NCBI GenBank assembly: GCA_963724625.1 | Contig: CAVRVO010000013.1 | Coordinates: 372,001 to 436,000 of the forward strand | Direction of reading: 5' to 3' | Origin: DATBVX01 sp963724625 | GTDB lineage: Bacteria; Pseudomonadota; Gammaproteobacteria; Steroidobacterales; Steroidobacteraceae | Length of the DNA stretch: 64,000 nt | Part shown: positions 35,495 through 45,664 of the stretch, piece by piece | Numbering within the stretch: the stretch's first letter is position 1 | Layout: each line of letters begins with the position of its first letter | Made by a program: the position numbers and the translations under genes | Notes under the pieces: model-generated | The model's input: the letters and a program-made list of their open reading frames with translations, nothing else | What the model was told of the DNA's origin: nothing | The model's database searches: none

Positions 35495-36982
35495 CTAATA
35501 GGCGTTGTCATCGCGAATGACGATCAGTGCCGTCCTCAGCAGGATCATGAAATCGAACCCCAGCGACCAGTGCCGCAGATAGTCCAGATCGAACTGCACG
35601 CGCTGATGCATCCGTTCGATATTCGCCGTTTCGCCGCGCAGCCCATTGACCTGTGCCCATCCCGTGATCCCTGGCCGCACTTTGTGCCGCAACATGTAGC
35701 CGCTTACGAGCCGGCGGTAATACTCGTTATGCGCCGCCGCATGCGGTCGCGGACCGACCAGGCTCATTGTGCCGTTCAGTACGTTGAAGAGTTGTGGCAG
35801 CTCATCGAGCGAGGTGCGACGCAGGAAGCGCCCGAGCCGGGTGACGCGCGGATCGTCCGGCTGGGCTTGGCTGATCTCCTGACCGTCCTCCCACACCGTC
35901 ATCGTGCGGAATTTATAGACAGCGAACGTCTCGCCCTCCAGGCCATAGCGACGTTGGCGAAACAGAATCGGACCTGGCGAGGAACGTCGCACAGCGATGG
36001 CGATAGCGATCATGATGGGTGTTGTGAGCAGCAAGGCCACGCTCGCAAGCACCATATCGCTCACACGCTTGATCACCCCATTGAGTCCGCAGAACGGCGT
36101 TTCGCAGATCGCTACCAGCGGCAGGCCATTGATCTGGCTGAAGCGCGCCTGGATCAGGTCGAAGGTGAAAGAGTCGGGAACGAAATAGATCGACGCCGTC
36201 GTGTCGCGCAGCTCCTCGAGCAGCGCGTTGATGCGCGCCTGTGCACTGATGGGCAGGCAGATGTAGATGACGTGAATGCCGTGCTTGCGGACATAGTTGG
36301 CCAGGTCGCCAAAGCGGCCCAAGAGTCGCTCGGCGCTGACGCCCGGGAGCCGCTCCAAGCCACGATCATCGAAGAACCCTTGTACCACCCCCTGCGACGG
36401 GTCCTCGGCCAGCCGCGCGGCAAGCTCGCAACCGCGCTCGTTGGCGCCGACCACTACCTGCCGGCGCGTAATCGTTCCCCGGCGGGCGAGCCACCCCATG
36501 GCACGTCGCGCCGCCAACTGTGCGCCGAGCAGCGCCACCGGCGTGACCATGAACCAGGTAAGCAGGATCTTGCGTGAGAAGACGTCGGAAACCTTGAGGA
36601 GGAACCCGACCAACAGGAGCAGAGCGACCGCGCATGACCATTGCCACACGACCCGTCGCATGTCGCGCAGCAACCACCGGGCGCTGTCGACAGGCTCCAG
36701 CCGTGGCCGCCCCATGACCTCGATCGCGACGACGAACGCAATTACTGCCAGAACGCGATAAGGGCCCGTGAATGGTTGGTCGTGCAGCAGCGTGCTGAAC
36801 AACAGAGCCAGCACGACGATGGTGGGATTGAGCAATTCCTTGATCAGTGCGAGGGCCGGCAGCTCACCCGCACCGGCGCGCACCCAGCTCCGAACGTGCG
36901 CATCCCGCATCAGCTGACCCGAAATACTGGCGTGCAGCGAGCTTGGACTTACCTCCAGTGTAGGACTCTCTCGCTCCGGCAC
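35495..36982 (-). CDS. Undecaprenyl-phosphate sugar phosphotransferase (WcaJ-like)
   Basis: Starts an exopolysaccharide repeat unit by moving a sugar-1-phosphate, probably glucose, to undecaprenyl phosphate. Membrane helices occupy about residues 45-170, followed by a CoA-binding-like domain (TRRQVVVGANERGCELAARL) and the catalytic domain: SSPGPILFRQRRYGLEGETF, VYKFRTMTVW, FLRRTSLDELPQLFNVLNG, MSLVGPRPHA, KVRPGITGWAQVNGLRGE. The start is GTG at 36982, because AAGGAGG lies 7 bases upstream; this gives 495 residues. A GTG at 37024 has no such site. No other polysaccharide genes are adjacent. Confidence 0.9.
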   Translation of the reverse strand: MPERESPTLEVSPSSLHASISGQLMRDAHVRSWVRAGAGELPALALIKELLNPTIVVLALLFSTLLHDQPFTGPYRVLAVIAFVVAIEVMGRPRLEPVDSARWLLRDMRRVVWQWSCAVALLLLVGFLLKVSDVFSRKILLTWFMVTPVALLGAQLAARRAMGWLARRGTITRRQVVVGANERGCELAARLAEDPSQGVVQGFFDDRGLERLPGVSAERLLGRFGDLANYVRKHGIHVIYICLPISAQARINALLEELRDTTASIYFVPDSFTFDLIQARFSQINGLPLVAICETPFCGLNGVIKRVSDMVLASVALLLTTPIMIAIAIAVRRSSPGPILFRQRRYGLEGETFAVYKFRTMTVWEDGQEISQAQPDDPRVTRLGRFLRRTSLDELPQLFNVLNGTMSLVGPRPHAAAHNEYYRRLVSGYMLRHKVRPGITGWAQVNGLRGETANIERMHQRVQFDLDYLRHWSLGFDFMILLRTALIVIRDDNAY

Positions 36983-37346
36983 CGCTTTCCTCCTTGTTGT
37001 TGCCGTTCCATGTTGAACTCTCACGACCCCTGAAAGTTCCTGCGTCGCGCTTCAGACGCTTCCAGAGTTGAAGACAGCAAGTGATGTGCCAGCAGCAGGT
37101 CGCGAAAGGCCGCCAAATCTTACCAGTGCCGCGAGAAAGAATGGGGCCACGGGACGTCGCTGATGAGTGACAACGTCGCAGGCGGTTATTCGAAGTCGTA
37201 TCGGATTGCGGGGGGAAGTCGGCCGGCGGCGACAGGTCGACATCGCGTTCAGCGAAGCAGTTGGCTTGAGCGAGTCATGCAAGGTTTGTTGCAACACTTA
37301 CATGACCCGCTCGACCCGAGGCGCGGAAGTCAATCGCTCAGCGACT
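36983..37346. promoter_or_regulatory. Gene-free region with a nested palindrome at 37274-37306
   Basis: No supported gene. The arms GTCATGCAAG (37274-37283) and CTTACATGAC (37297-37306) are complementary at 9 of 10 positions and enclose the perfect palindrome TGTTGCAACA (37287-37296). It could be an operator or a small hairpin. The presumed promoter of the sugar phosphotransferase gene should lie between here and 36990. Confidence 0.35.
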
Positions 37347-38225
37347 TCAGAGTTTGCCGGCTTGATAGTCGATGAAGGCCTGGCGAATCTCTTCCGGCGT
37401 ATTCATGACGAATGGACCATAGCGCGCCACAGGCTCGTTGAGCGGATGCCCCGCGATGGCGAGGAAGCGCGCCCCTTCACTCTGCGCCGAAGCGGCGAGG
37501 ATCAGGCCGTGATTGAGAACCGCGAGCTCACCCCGCTTCAGGATGCGCGCGCCCTCGCCCTGCCCTATCGAGAGCGAGCCGTCGTACACGTAGACGAAGG
37601 CGTTGTGTGATTCGGGCACCAACGTATTGAAGGCGTCGTGCGCGTCGAGCCTCACGTCCAGATAAAGCGGTTGCGTCGCAGTCGCCTGTACGGGGCCCCT
37701 TGTGCCATTGAATTCTCCGGCGATGACGCGCACGTTGCTGCCGCCCTGCAGCGACACCTCCGGAATCCGTTCCGGCGCGATGTCCTGATAGCGTGGTGTC
37801 GAGAGTTTCTCGCGCGCAGGCAGGTTGACCCACAACTGGAAGCCCCACATCAGGCCGTCTTCCTGTTCCGGCATTTCCGAATGAACGATGCCGCGGCCCG
37901 CCGTCATCCACTGCACGCTGCCGGGCCCCAGCAGGCCGCTGTTGCCCTGGTTGTCACCGTGGCGCATACGCCCAGCCAGCATGTAGGTGACAGTCTCGAA
38001 CCCGCGATGCGGGTGTTCGGGGAACCCCGCGATGTAATCGCCCGCGTCCTCGGAACGGAATTCGTCCAGCAGCAGGAACGGATCGAGGTCGGGTAAGCCC
38101 TGCGAACCGATGACTCGAAAGAGCTTGACGCCGGCGCCATCGCTGGCGGGCTGGCCGTGCACGATGCGCGCCACGGTGCGCACCGAGGAGGCGGGATTCA
38201 GCTTCGTCGTTGCTGATGAGCTCAT
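37347..38225 (-). CDS. Pirin family protein
   Basis: Bicupin, 292 residues from the ATG at 38225 (preceded by GGGAG; an ATG at 38237 has no ribosome site). Metal-site residues are visible in FPEHPHRGFETVTYMLAG (two His) and GRGIVHSEMPEQ (His, Glu). LWVNLPAREKLSTPRYQDI and the C-terminal pirin_C domain ending PLNEPVARYGPFVMNTPEEI follow. Bacterial pirins are quercetinase-like dioxygenases or redox regulators; which applies here is open. Confidence 0.92.
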   Translation of the reverse strand: MSSSATTKLNPASSVRTVARIVHGQPASDGAGVKLFRVIGSQGLPDLDPFLLLDEFRSEDAGDYIAGFPEHPHRGFETVTYMLAGRMRHGDNQGNSGLLGPGSVQWMTAGRGIVHSEMPEQEDGLMWGFQLWVNLPAREKLSTPRYQDIAPERIPEVSLQGGSNVRVIAGEFNGTRGPVQATATQPLYLDVRLDAHDAFNTLVPESHNAFVYVYDGSLSIGQGEGARILKRGELAVLNHGLILAASAQSEGARFLAIAGHPLNEPVARYGPFVMNTPEEIRQAFIDYQAGKL

Positions 38226-38283
38226 GCAAACTCCCATGCTTGAAGAGTGGATCGCCGCGACATGGGGGCGCGGTGGTGGATTA

Positions 38284-39216
38284 CTAGCGTGAGGCTCCGG
38301 GTCGGGCGCCTGTAGCTCCAGCCCTCGGGAAGACTCCCGCCTTTACGAGCAACCCAGGCACTGGGCGTCCGAGTTGCTCCTGCAGCCATTTGCCCACCTC
38401 GATCAGGCGCTCGAGCGCTACACCGGTCTCAAATCCCGATCGATGCAGCATGTAGAGCAGATCCTCGGTGGGAATATTCCCGGTTGCCCCCGGCGCGAAC
38501 GGGCAGCCGCCGATTCCGCCCACGCTGGCATCCAGGATCTCGATGCCGGCTTGGGCTGCCGCGTAGGCGTTTGCCAGTCCGGTGTTGCGCGTATTGTGAA
38601 AATGGCAGCGCAACCTGAGCCCCGGGAGCGCTGCGCGCACGCGGGTGACGAGGTCTGTGACCTGCGCCGGAACACCTGCTCCGATCGTGTCGGCAAGCGC
38701 AAGCTCCGTAGGGCTAGCGGCTGCCACACGTCTGGCGACTTCAACAACCCGTTCCGGTGCGATCTCTCCTTCGAAGGGACAACCGAAGGCGGTGGAGAGC
38801 GTGATGTGTGCGGGAATGCCAGCTTCACGCGCTGCGTGCGCGATGTCGAGCCACTGCTCTATCGACTCGTCGGTGCCGACACGTTGGTTGCGACGATTAA
38901 AGGTATCGCTGACCGCGAGCGCCATGCCGATCTCCCCGCATCCGGCGGCCCTGGCGCGATCGAAGCCTTTGCGATTGAGCACCAAGCCGATGTATCGGGT
39001 AGCGCTCGTCCGGGGCAGCCCCGCGAGTACCTGCTCTGCGTCCGCCATCTGCGGGACCTTGACTGGATTGACGAAGCTCGCGACTTCGATCCGCTTCAAT
39101 CCCGACGCCGCGAGCCGGTTGATGAGCTCGATCTTGACGGGCGTCGGAAGGACCCCCGGCTCGTTCTGCAGTCCGTCGCGGGGCCCGACCTCCACGATTT
39201 CGATCGATTTCTTCAT
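38284..39216 (-). CDS. Hydroxymethylglutaryl-CoA lyase
   Basis: Splits HMG-CoA to acetoacetate and acetyl-CoA, the last step of leucine breakdown. TIM-barrel of 310 residues: IVEVGPRDGLQNEPGVLPT near the N-terminus, ALADTIGAGVPAQVTDLV, CHFHNTRNTGLANAYAA (metal His) and the active-site loop GGIGGCPFAPGATGNIPTED with its Cys. ATG at 39216 is chosen over GTG at 39222. It follows the carboxylase genes on the same strand but with the frameshifted MocA-like gene, on the other strand, between. Confidence 0.93.
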   Translation of the reverse strand: MKKSIEIVEVGPRDGLQNEPGVLPTPVKIELINRLAASGLKRIEVASFVNPVKVPQMADAEQVLAGLPRTSATRYIGLVLNRKGFDRARAAGCGEIGMALAVSDTFNRRNQRVGTDESIEQWLDIAHAAREAGIPAHITLSTAFGCPFEGEIAPERVVEVARRVAAASPTELALADTIGAGVPAQVTDLVTRVRAALPGLRLRCHFHNTRNTGLANAYAAAQAGIEILDASVGGIGGCPFAPGATGNIPTEDLLYMLHRSGFETGVALERLIEVGKWLQEQLGRPVPGLLVKAGVFPRAGATGARPGASR

Positions 39217-39350
39217 GCGCACTCGGACTACGGCGTGATCGGGAGCTGGAATTGTATCGGGCGACGCCTACGCCGACCAATCAGTGGTGTACTTGCCTCA
39301 CGTCCGGTCGCAAAATCCCCCGGACACTTGCAGTCACCGACGTCGTGGTC

Positions 39351-40047
39351 ATGGAAAACACTGATATTACCGCCGGCTCGAGCCTCCACATCCTCATTCT
39401 TGCGGCCGGCGCGTCGACGCGCCTCGGCCAGCCGAAACAACTCGTGCGCCTCGACGGCCGTCCCTTGTTGCACACCATGGTCAGTCATGCAGTAGCCGTT
39501 GCCGGTCACGCAGTAACCGTAGTGGTGGGTGCGCACGCGCAGGAACTGGCGATGTTGCTCAAGCATTCGCCCGCCTCCGTGATCGTCAATCGCTACTGGC
39601 AAGAAGGCATCGGCGCCTCGATTCGCTGTGGAATTGCGGCGCTTCCACCGGCTTGCGATGCGCGTCCTCGTGATGCTCGCTGACCAGGTTGGCGTATCGA
39701 GTGATGATCTCAGACGCCTGGTATCGGCGTGGAAGAGACAGGACAATTCGATCATCGCGGGCCTCTACTCTGGAACGGTCGGCGTACCTGCAATCTTTCC
39801 ACGCTGGTGCTTCTCCGATCTTTCGAGCTTGCGCGGGGATGTAGGCGCGAAACGCGTGCTGCAACGGTATAGCGATCGTCTGGTTCGCGTTCCCATGCCG
39901 AATGCGGCGACGGATCTCGACACACCCGAGCAACTCGAGGAGCTGCGTCGGGTGCGTCAACCGCGCGTATTGGGTGAGATTCGCCTGCCGCGAATCAGTG
40001 CGGACGGCGCTCAAGAGTCTGACGATACCTTGAGCTTTAATAGCTGA
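39351..40047 (+). pseudogene. MocA-like nucleotidyltransferase with a frameshift
   Basis: Molybdopterin cytidylyl-/MobA-like NTP-transferase in two frames. From ATG 39351: LHILILAAGASTRLGQPKQL (the NTP-transferase loop) to GIGASIRCGIAALPPACDA, then the frame runs to a stop near 39683. The rest continues one base later: VLVMLADQVGVSSDDLRRLV to PMPNAATDLDTPEQLEELRR, stop at 40047. The join lies near 39663 and equals one extra base (or two missing). Repaired, it would be about 231 residues, normal for this family. Either a real pseudogene or a sequencing/assembly error. Its 3' end overlaps the convergent carboxylase gene by 37 bp. Confidence 0.8.
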
Positions 40048-41984
40048 ACGCCTTCGCTGACGCGCTCTCCCGCACCGAAACAGATCTGTTCTACGACTCC
40101 GTCCATGGGCGCGAGGATGGTGTGTTCCATCTTCATCGCTTCCACGATTACGAGCGGCTGGCCACGCCGCACCGCCGCTCCGACCGTAACCATGACCTGC
40201 AGTACCTGGCCCGGCATCGGCGCAATGAGCCCGCCATCATGCTGTTCACGATCGCCGGCTTCGGCCGGATCGTGAAGGACAAGGTGCAGCACGCGTCCCC
40301 CGGAGATGACATACATACGCCTGCCATCCACTACGAGTTGCGCGCTCAGCGGGACGCCGTCCACCTGCCCTCTGGCCGTCCCATCTGCCTCGATGTGTGC
40401 TTCGACCACGAAGCGCCGCGAACCGATCGTTACCTGCCACGCCCTTGCGACTCGCTCCAGTTCCGCGACGACCGGTGCGTCCGCACCCTCGAACTGCAGC
40501 GTCGCGCGTGGCGCCAGATTGAGTTGCCATCCATCGCGCAAGTCCCAGGGTCCTCGCGTCGCCGACGCGGCACCGAGCAGCCGCCCCACCGCACCGAGCG
40601 CGCGCAGTCGAGCAGCCCCATCCGCGTCCGTCGCCTTGAATAGATCGGTGGCATGTTCGCCGACAAAGCCGGTGTGAACTTCGCCAGCGACGAAATGAGA
40701 TTCAGAAAGGATGGCGCGCAGCAGCGCCGCGTTGGTTATGACTCCCGCTATCTGACACTCGCTCAGAGCATGGGAGAGTCGGCGAATGGCATCGACGCGC
40801 TCTTCACCCCAGGCAATGATCTTGGCGAGCATGGGATCGTAGTACACGTCTACCGCATCGCCCTCCTGCACGCCGGTATCGACGCGAACAGCATCGCCCG
40901 TCGGCGGCCAGCGCAAACGAATCAATCGCCCGGTTGACGGCAGGAACTCGCGTTCGGGATCCTCGGCATACAGTCGTGCCTCGATTGCATGCCCTTTGAG
41001 CGGAACCTGCGCCTGCTCGAGCGGCAACTTTTCTCCAGCTGCCACGCGGATCTGCCATTCGACCAGGTCGAGCCCCGTAATCATTTCCGTCACCGGATGC
41101 TCGACCTGCAAGCGCGTGTTCATCTCCATGAAATAGAACGCGCCATCCACGACGATGAATTCGACCGTGCCCGCACCCTGATAACCGACGGCCTTCGCAG
41201 CCCTGACCGCCGCAGCCCCCATCATGCGACGTCGTGCTGCTGACATTCCGGGCGCCGGGGCTTCCTCAATCACCTTCTGATGCCGCCGCTGGATCGAACA
41301 GTCCCGTTCGTGCAGATGAATGCAGTTGCCATGGGCGTCAGCGAACACCTGGATCTCGATGTGTCGCGGGCGTGACAGGTATTTCTCCAGTAGCACGCGA
41401 TCGTCGCCGAAGGCGGCCTTTGCCTCACGACGCGCTCCTTCGAGTGCCGGAGCGAAAGCGTCTTTGGACTCCACGACTCGCATTCCTTTGCCACCGCCGC
41501 CTGCGGATGCCTTGATCAGGACCGGAAAGCCAAGCTTCTCCGCCGCAGCTTCGAGCCGTTCGCGATCCTGTTCGTCCTCCTGGTAACCCGGCACGATCGG
41601 CACGCCCGAACGCGCCATCAGCCGCTTCGCTTCGATCTTCGAACCCATGGCGCGGATCGCCGACTCCGGCGGACCGATGAACACGATACCCGCCACCTGG
41701 CAGGCCGCCGCAAAGGATGCATTCTCGGATAGGAAACCGTACCCCGGATGAATCGCGCGTGCGTTCATCTTGAGTGCAGCCTCAATGATTGCGTCGATGT
41801 TGAGGTAACTCTCGCGGGCTGCTGCGGGCCCGATGCGGATTGCTGCGTCGGCGCGCCTGACATGCAACGCCTCGCTGTCAGCATCCGAATAAACGGCAAT
41901 GGTGCTGATGCCCAATCGCTGTGCGGTGCGGATGATGCGGCAGGCGATCTCGCCGCGATTGGCGATGAGAATCGAGTCGAACAT
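40011..41984 (-). CDS. Biotin carboxylase/carrier subunit, methylcrotonyl-CoA carboxylase alpha
   Basis: ATP-dependent carboxylation of biotin for 3-methylcrotonyl-CoA. The 657-residue product has the biotin-carboxylase domain (FDSILIANRGEIACRIIRTA, ASAGGGGKGMRVVES, ERDCSIQRRHQKVIEEAPAP, MNTRLQVEHPVTEM) and ends in a biotinyl domain with VEAMKMEHTI (Lys about residue 617). Start 41984 gives MFDSILIANRGE, the usual beginning. Substrate is set by context: the beta subunit, isovaleryl-CoA dehydrogenase and HMG-CoA lyase are beside it. Confidence 0.92.
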   Translation of the reverse strand: MFDSILIANRGEIACRIIRTAQRLGISTIAVYSDADSEALHVRRADAAIRIGPAAARESYLNIDAIIEAALKMNARAIHPGYGFLSENASFAAACQVAGIVFIGPPESAIRAMGSKIEAKRLMARSGVPIVPGYQEDEQDRERLEAAAEKLGFPVLIKASAGGGGKGMRVVESKDAFAPALEGARREAKAAFGDDRVLLEKYLSRPRHIEIQVFADAHGNCIHLHERDCSIQRRHQKVIEEAPAPGMSAARRRMMGAAAVRAAKAVGYQGAGTVEFIVVDGAFYFMEMNTRLQVEHPVTEMITGLDLVEWQIRVAAGEKLPLEQAQVPLKGHAIEARLYAEDPEREFLPSTGRLIRLRWPPTGDAVRVDTGVQEGDAVDVYYDPMLAKIIAWGEERVDAIRRLSHALSECQIAGVITNAALLRAILSESHFVAGEVHTGFVGEHATDLFKATDADGAARLRALGAVGRLLGAASATRGPWDLRDGWQLNLAPRATLQFEGADAPVVAELERVARAWQVTIGSRRFVVEAHIEADGTARGQVDGVPLSAQLVVDGRRMYVISGGRVLHLVLHDPAEAGDREQHDGGLIAPMPGQVLQVMVTVGAAVRRGQPLVIVEAMKMEHTILAPMDGVVEQICFGAGERVSEGVQLLKLKVSSDS

Positions 41985-41991
41985 CGGAAGC

Positions 41992-43599
<1,608 letters not shown>

Positions 43600-43611
43600 G
43601 TGCTGCGGCCC

Positions 43612-44769
43612 TCAGGCGGTGGCGTCGAACAACTCTCGCCCGATCAGCATGCGGCGGATCTCGCTGGTCCCCGCTCCGATCTCGTACAGTTTCGCATCCC
43701 GCAGGAGTCGACCGGCGGGGTAGTCATTGATGTAGCCGTTGCCGCCCAACGCCTGGATCGTGTCGAGAGCGCAGGCAGTCGCACGTTCCGCTGCAAACAG
43801 AATGCAGCCGGCGGCATCGAAACGCGTCGTTTGCCCTCGATCGCAGGCTCGCGCGACAGCATAGACGTAGGCCCGGGACGCATTGAGTGTCGTGTACAGG
43901 TCGGCAATCTTTGCCTGCATGAGCTGAAAGCTGCCGATTGGCTGGCCGAACTGCCGCCGCTCATGAACGTAAGGCAACACAGTGTCGAGACAGGCCTGCA
44001 TGATCCCGAGCGGTCCACCCGCCAGCACGACACGCTCGTAGTCGAGTCCGCTCATCAATACGCGCGCACCCTTGCCCACTTCGTGGAGCACATTGGCGAG
44101 GGGCACCTGGCAATCACGAAACACGAGCTCGCTCGTATCCGAGCCTCGCATGCCCAGTTTGTCGAGCTTCTGCGCACTCCAGAATCCGGGCGTGCCCTTC
44201 TCGACGATAAACGCGGTTATGCCCTTCGCCCCGAGCGCCGGATCGAGCGTTGCGTACACGACGACAACATTCGCCTCCGGGCCATTCGTGATCCACATCT
44301 TGTTGCCATTGAGTACGTAGTGATCGCCGCGCCGTTCTGCGCGCGTGCGCATTCCAATGACATCCGATCCTGAGCCGGGCTCGCTCATGGCGAGCGCACC
44401 AACATGTTCGCCACTCAGCAGCTTCGGCAGGTAGCGTCGTTTTTGTTCGGAGGTACCCCAACGACTGATCTGATTGACACAGAGATTGGAGTGCGCGCCA
44501 TACGACAGGCCGATGGCGCCCGATTCGCGGCTGATCTCCTCCATCGCCACCACGTGTTCCAGATACCCCATCCCGGCGCCGCCAAACTCTTCGGCCACCG
44601 TCGGTCCGAGCAGCCCCAGAGCTCCAAGCTCCGGCCACAGATCGCGGGGGAATTGGTTGCTGCGATCGATCTCTGCGGCCCGCGGCTGGATCTTCTCCAG
44701 CGAAAAGGCACGCACCGTGCTGCGTAACAAGTCGACGCTCTCACCGAGACCGAAATCGAATTCGACCAT
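43612..44769 (-). CDS. Isovaleryl-CoA dehydrogenase
   Basis: Flavoprotein oxidising isovaleryl-CoA to 3-methylcrotonyl-CoA and feeding ETF. The 385-residue protein has GALAMSEPGSGSDVIGM, KMWITNGPEANVVVVYA and LNASRAYVYAVARACD. Identity rests on the catalytic Glu in GLDYERVVLAGGPLG (about residue 245), the position used by isovaleryl-CoA dehydrogenases, and on EIGAGTSEIRRMLIGRE at the end instead of YEGT. Start 44769 has a GGAG site; ATGs at 44829 and beyond lack one. First gene of the catabolic operon. Confidence 0.94.
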   Translation of the reverse strand: MVEFDFGLGESVDLLRSTVRAFSLEKIQPRAAEIDRSNQFPRDLWPELGALGLLGPTVAEEFGGAGMGYLEHVVAMEEISRESGAIGLSYGAHSNLCVNQISRWGTSEQKRRYLPKLLSGEHVGALAMSEPGSGSDVIGMRTRAERRGDHYVLNGNKMWITNGPEANVVVVYATLDPALGAKGITAFIVEKGTPGFWSAQKLDKLGMRGSDTSELVFRDCQVPLANVLHEVGKGARVLMSGLDYERVVLAGGPLGIMQACLDTVLPYVHERRQFGQPIGSFQLMQAKIADLYTTLNASRAYVYAVARACDRGQTTRFDAAGCILFAAERATACALDTIQALGGNGYINDYPAGRLLRDAKLYEIGAGTSEIRRMLIGRELFDATA

Positions 44770-44839
44770 GGGTGCTCCGGCCGGCGCCGTGGCTATGGCG
44801 CGCAAGGGTGTCTTGGGTAGGCTGGACATGGGGCGATAT

Positions 44840-44860
44840 ATTGTCGGACAATCCGACAAT
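44840..44860. promoter_or_regulatory. Inverted-repeat operator between isovaleryl-CoA dehydrogenase and GntR genes
   Basis: Perfect 9-bp arms ATTGTCGGA-N3-TCCGACAAT, with the smaller palindrome TTGTCGGACAA (44841-44851) nested in the left part. It lies between divergent genes, the regulator and the catabolic operon, as expected for a GntR/FCD operator (such regulators often bind TTGTC-type dyads). Binding is inferred. Confidence 0.7.
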
Positions 44861-44916
44861 CTGTCAATGATCGCCAATGTTGCATCGCAGCCCTTATCCT
44901 GCGCGTACATATATAT

Positions 44917-45660
44917 ATGGCAACACTGTTCGAACCCCTGAATCTGGAGCCCGCGTATCGCCGGGTAGCGGTCACGATCGAAGGCAAGATCATGGCCCGC
45001 GACCTCAATGATGGCGATGCGTTGCCTGCGGAACTGGATCTCGCGCGGCAGTTTGGCGTCAACCGCTCAACCGTTCGTGAAGCATTGCGCGAATTGCAGA
45101 GCAAAGGATTACTCACCCGCAAGGAAGGCGGCAAGCGGCTGTACGTGACCTATCCGCAGGCCGCCAATGTGGCGTCCGATGTAAGCCGTGCGCTCAAGCT
45201 CCATGGCGTCACATTCCTCGAAGTGTGGGAAGCGATGATGATCATCGAGCCCCAGGCGGCCGCACTTGCAGCGCGCAAGCGCGAACCGACGCAAATTGAA
45301 GAGCTAGAAACGCTGCACCGCCTGTTCGAGAGCCTGGCTGCCGATCGCGAGCGTGCTGTGGCGGTGGTCGTCGAGTTCTTCCGCACCCTTGCCCGCTGCA
45401 CGCAGAACCATGTCCTGGTGCTCGCGCAGGCGCCTCTCACGCGCCTGCTTTCCCCCACTCTCGGTCGCATGATCGACCAGGTGCCGCAAGCCCGCTCGCG
45501 CATCATCGTTGCGCAGCAGCGCCTGATCGATGCGATCCGCAGCCGCAATGCAGAGGAAGCACGCAGCTGGATGGAAAAGCACATCCGTGACTTCAAGCGT
45601 GGGTACGAGGTTGCCGGAATCGAACTCGATTATCGGGTGATGGATCGCGTAACGGTCTAG
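44917..45660 (+). CDS. GntR-family (FCD domain) transcriptional regulator
   Basis: Probable repressor of the leucine/isovalerate genes. N-terminal winged helix LPAELDLARQFGVNRSTVRE, ALRELQSKGLLTRKEGGKRL; C-terminal all-helical FCD ligand domain with EVWEAMMIIEPQAAALAARK, DAIRSRNAEEARSWMEKHIR. 247 residues. The ATG at 44917 follows an ATATATAT run without a ribosome site, so the message may be leaderless or start just upstream. Ends 4 bp before the convergent FadB-like gene. Confidence 0.92.
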   Translation: MATLFEPLNLEPAYRRVAVTIEGKIMARDLNDGDALPAELDLARQFGVNRSTVREALRELQSKGLLTRKEGGKRLYVTYPQAANVASDVSRALKLHGVTFLEVWEAMMIIEPQAAALAARKREPTQIEELETLHRLFESLAADRERAVAVVVEFFRTLARCTQNHVLVLAQAPLTRLLSPTLGRMIDQVPQARSRIIVAQQRLIDAIRSRNAEEARSWMEKHIRDFKRGYEVAGIELDYRVMDRVTV

Positions 45661-45664
45661 ACAC

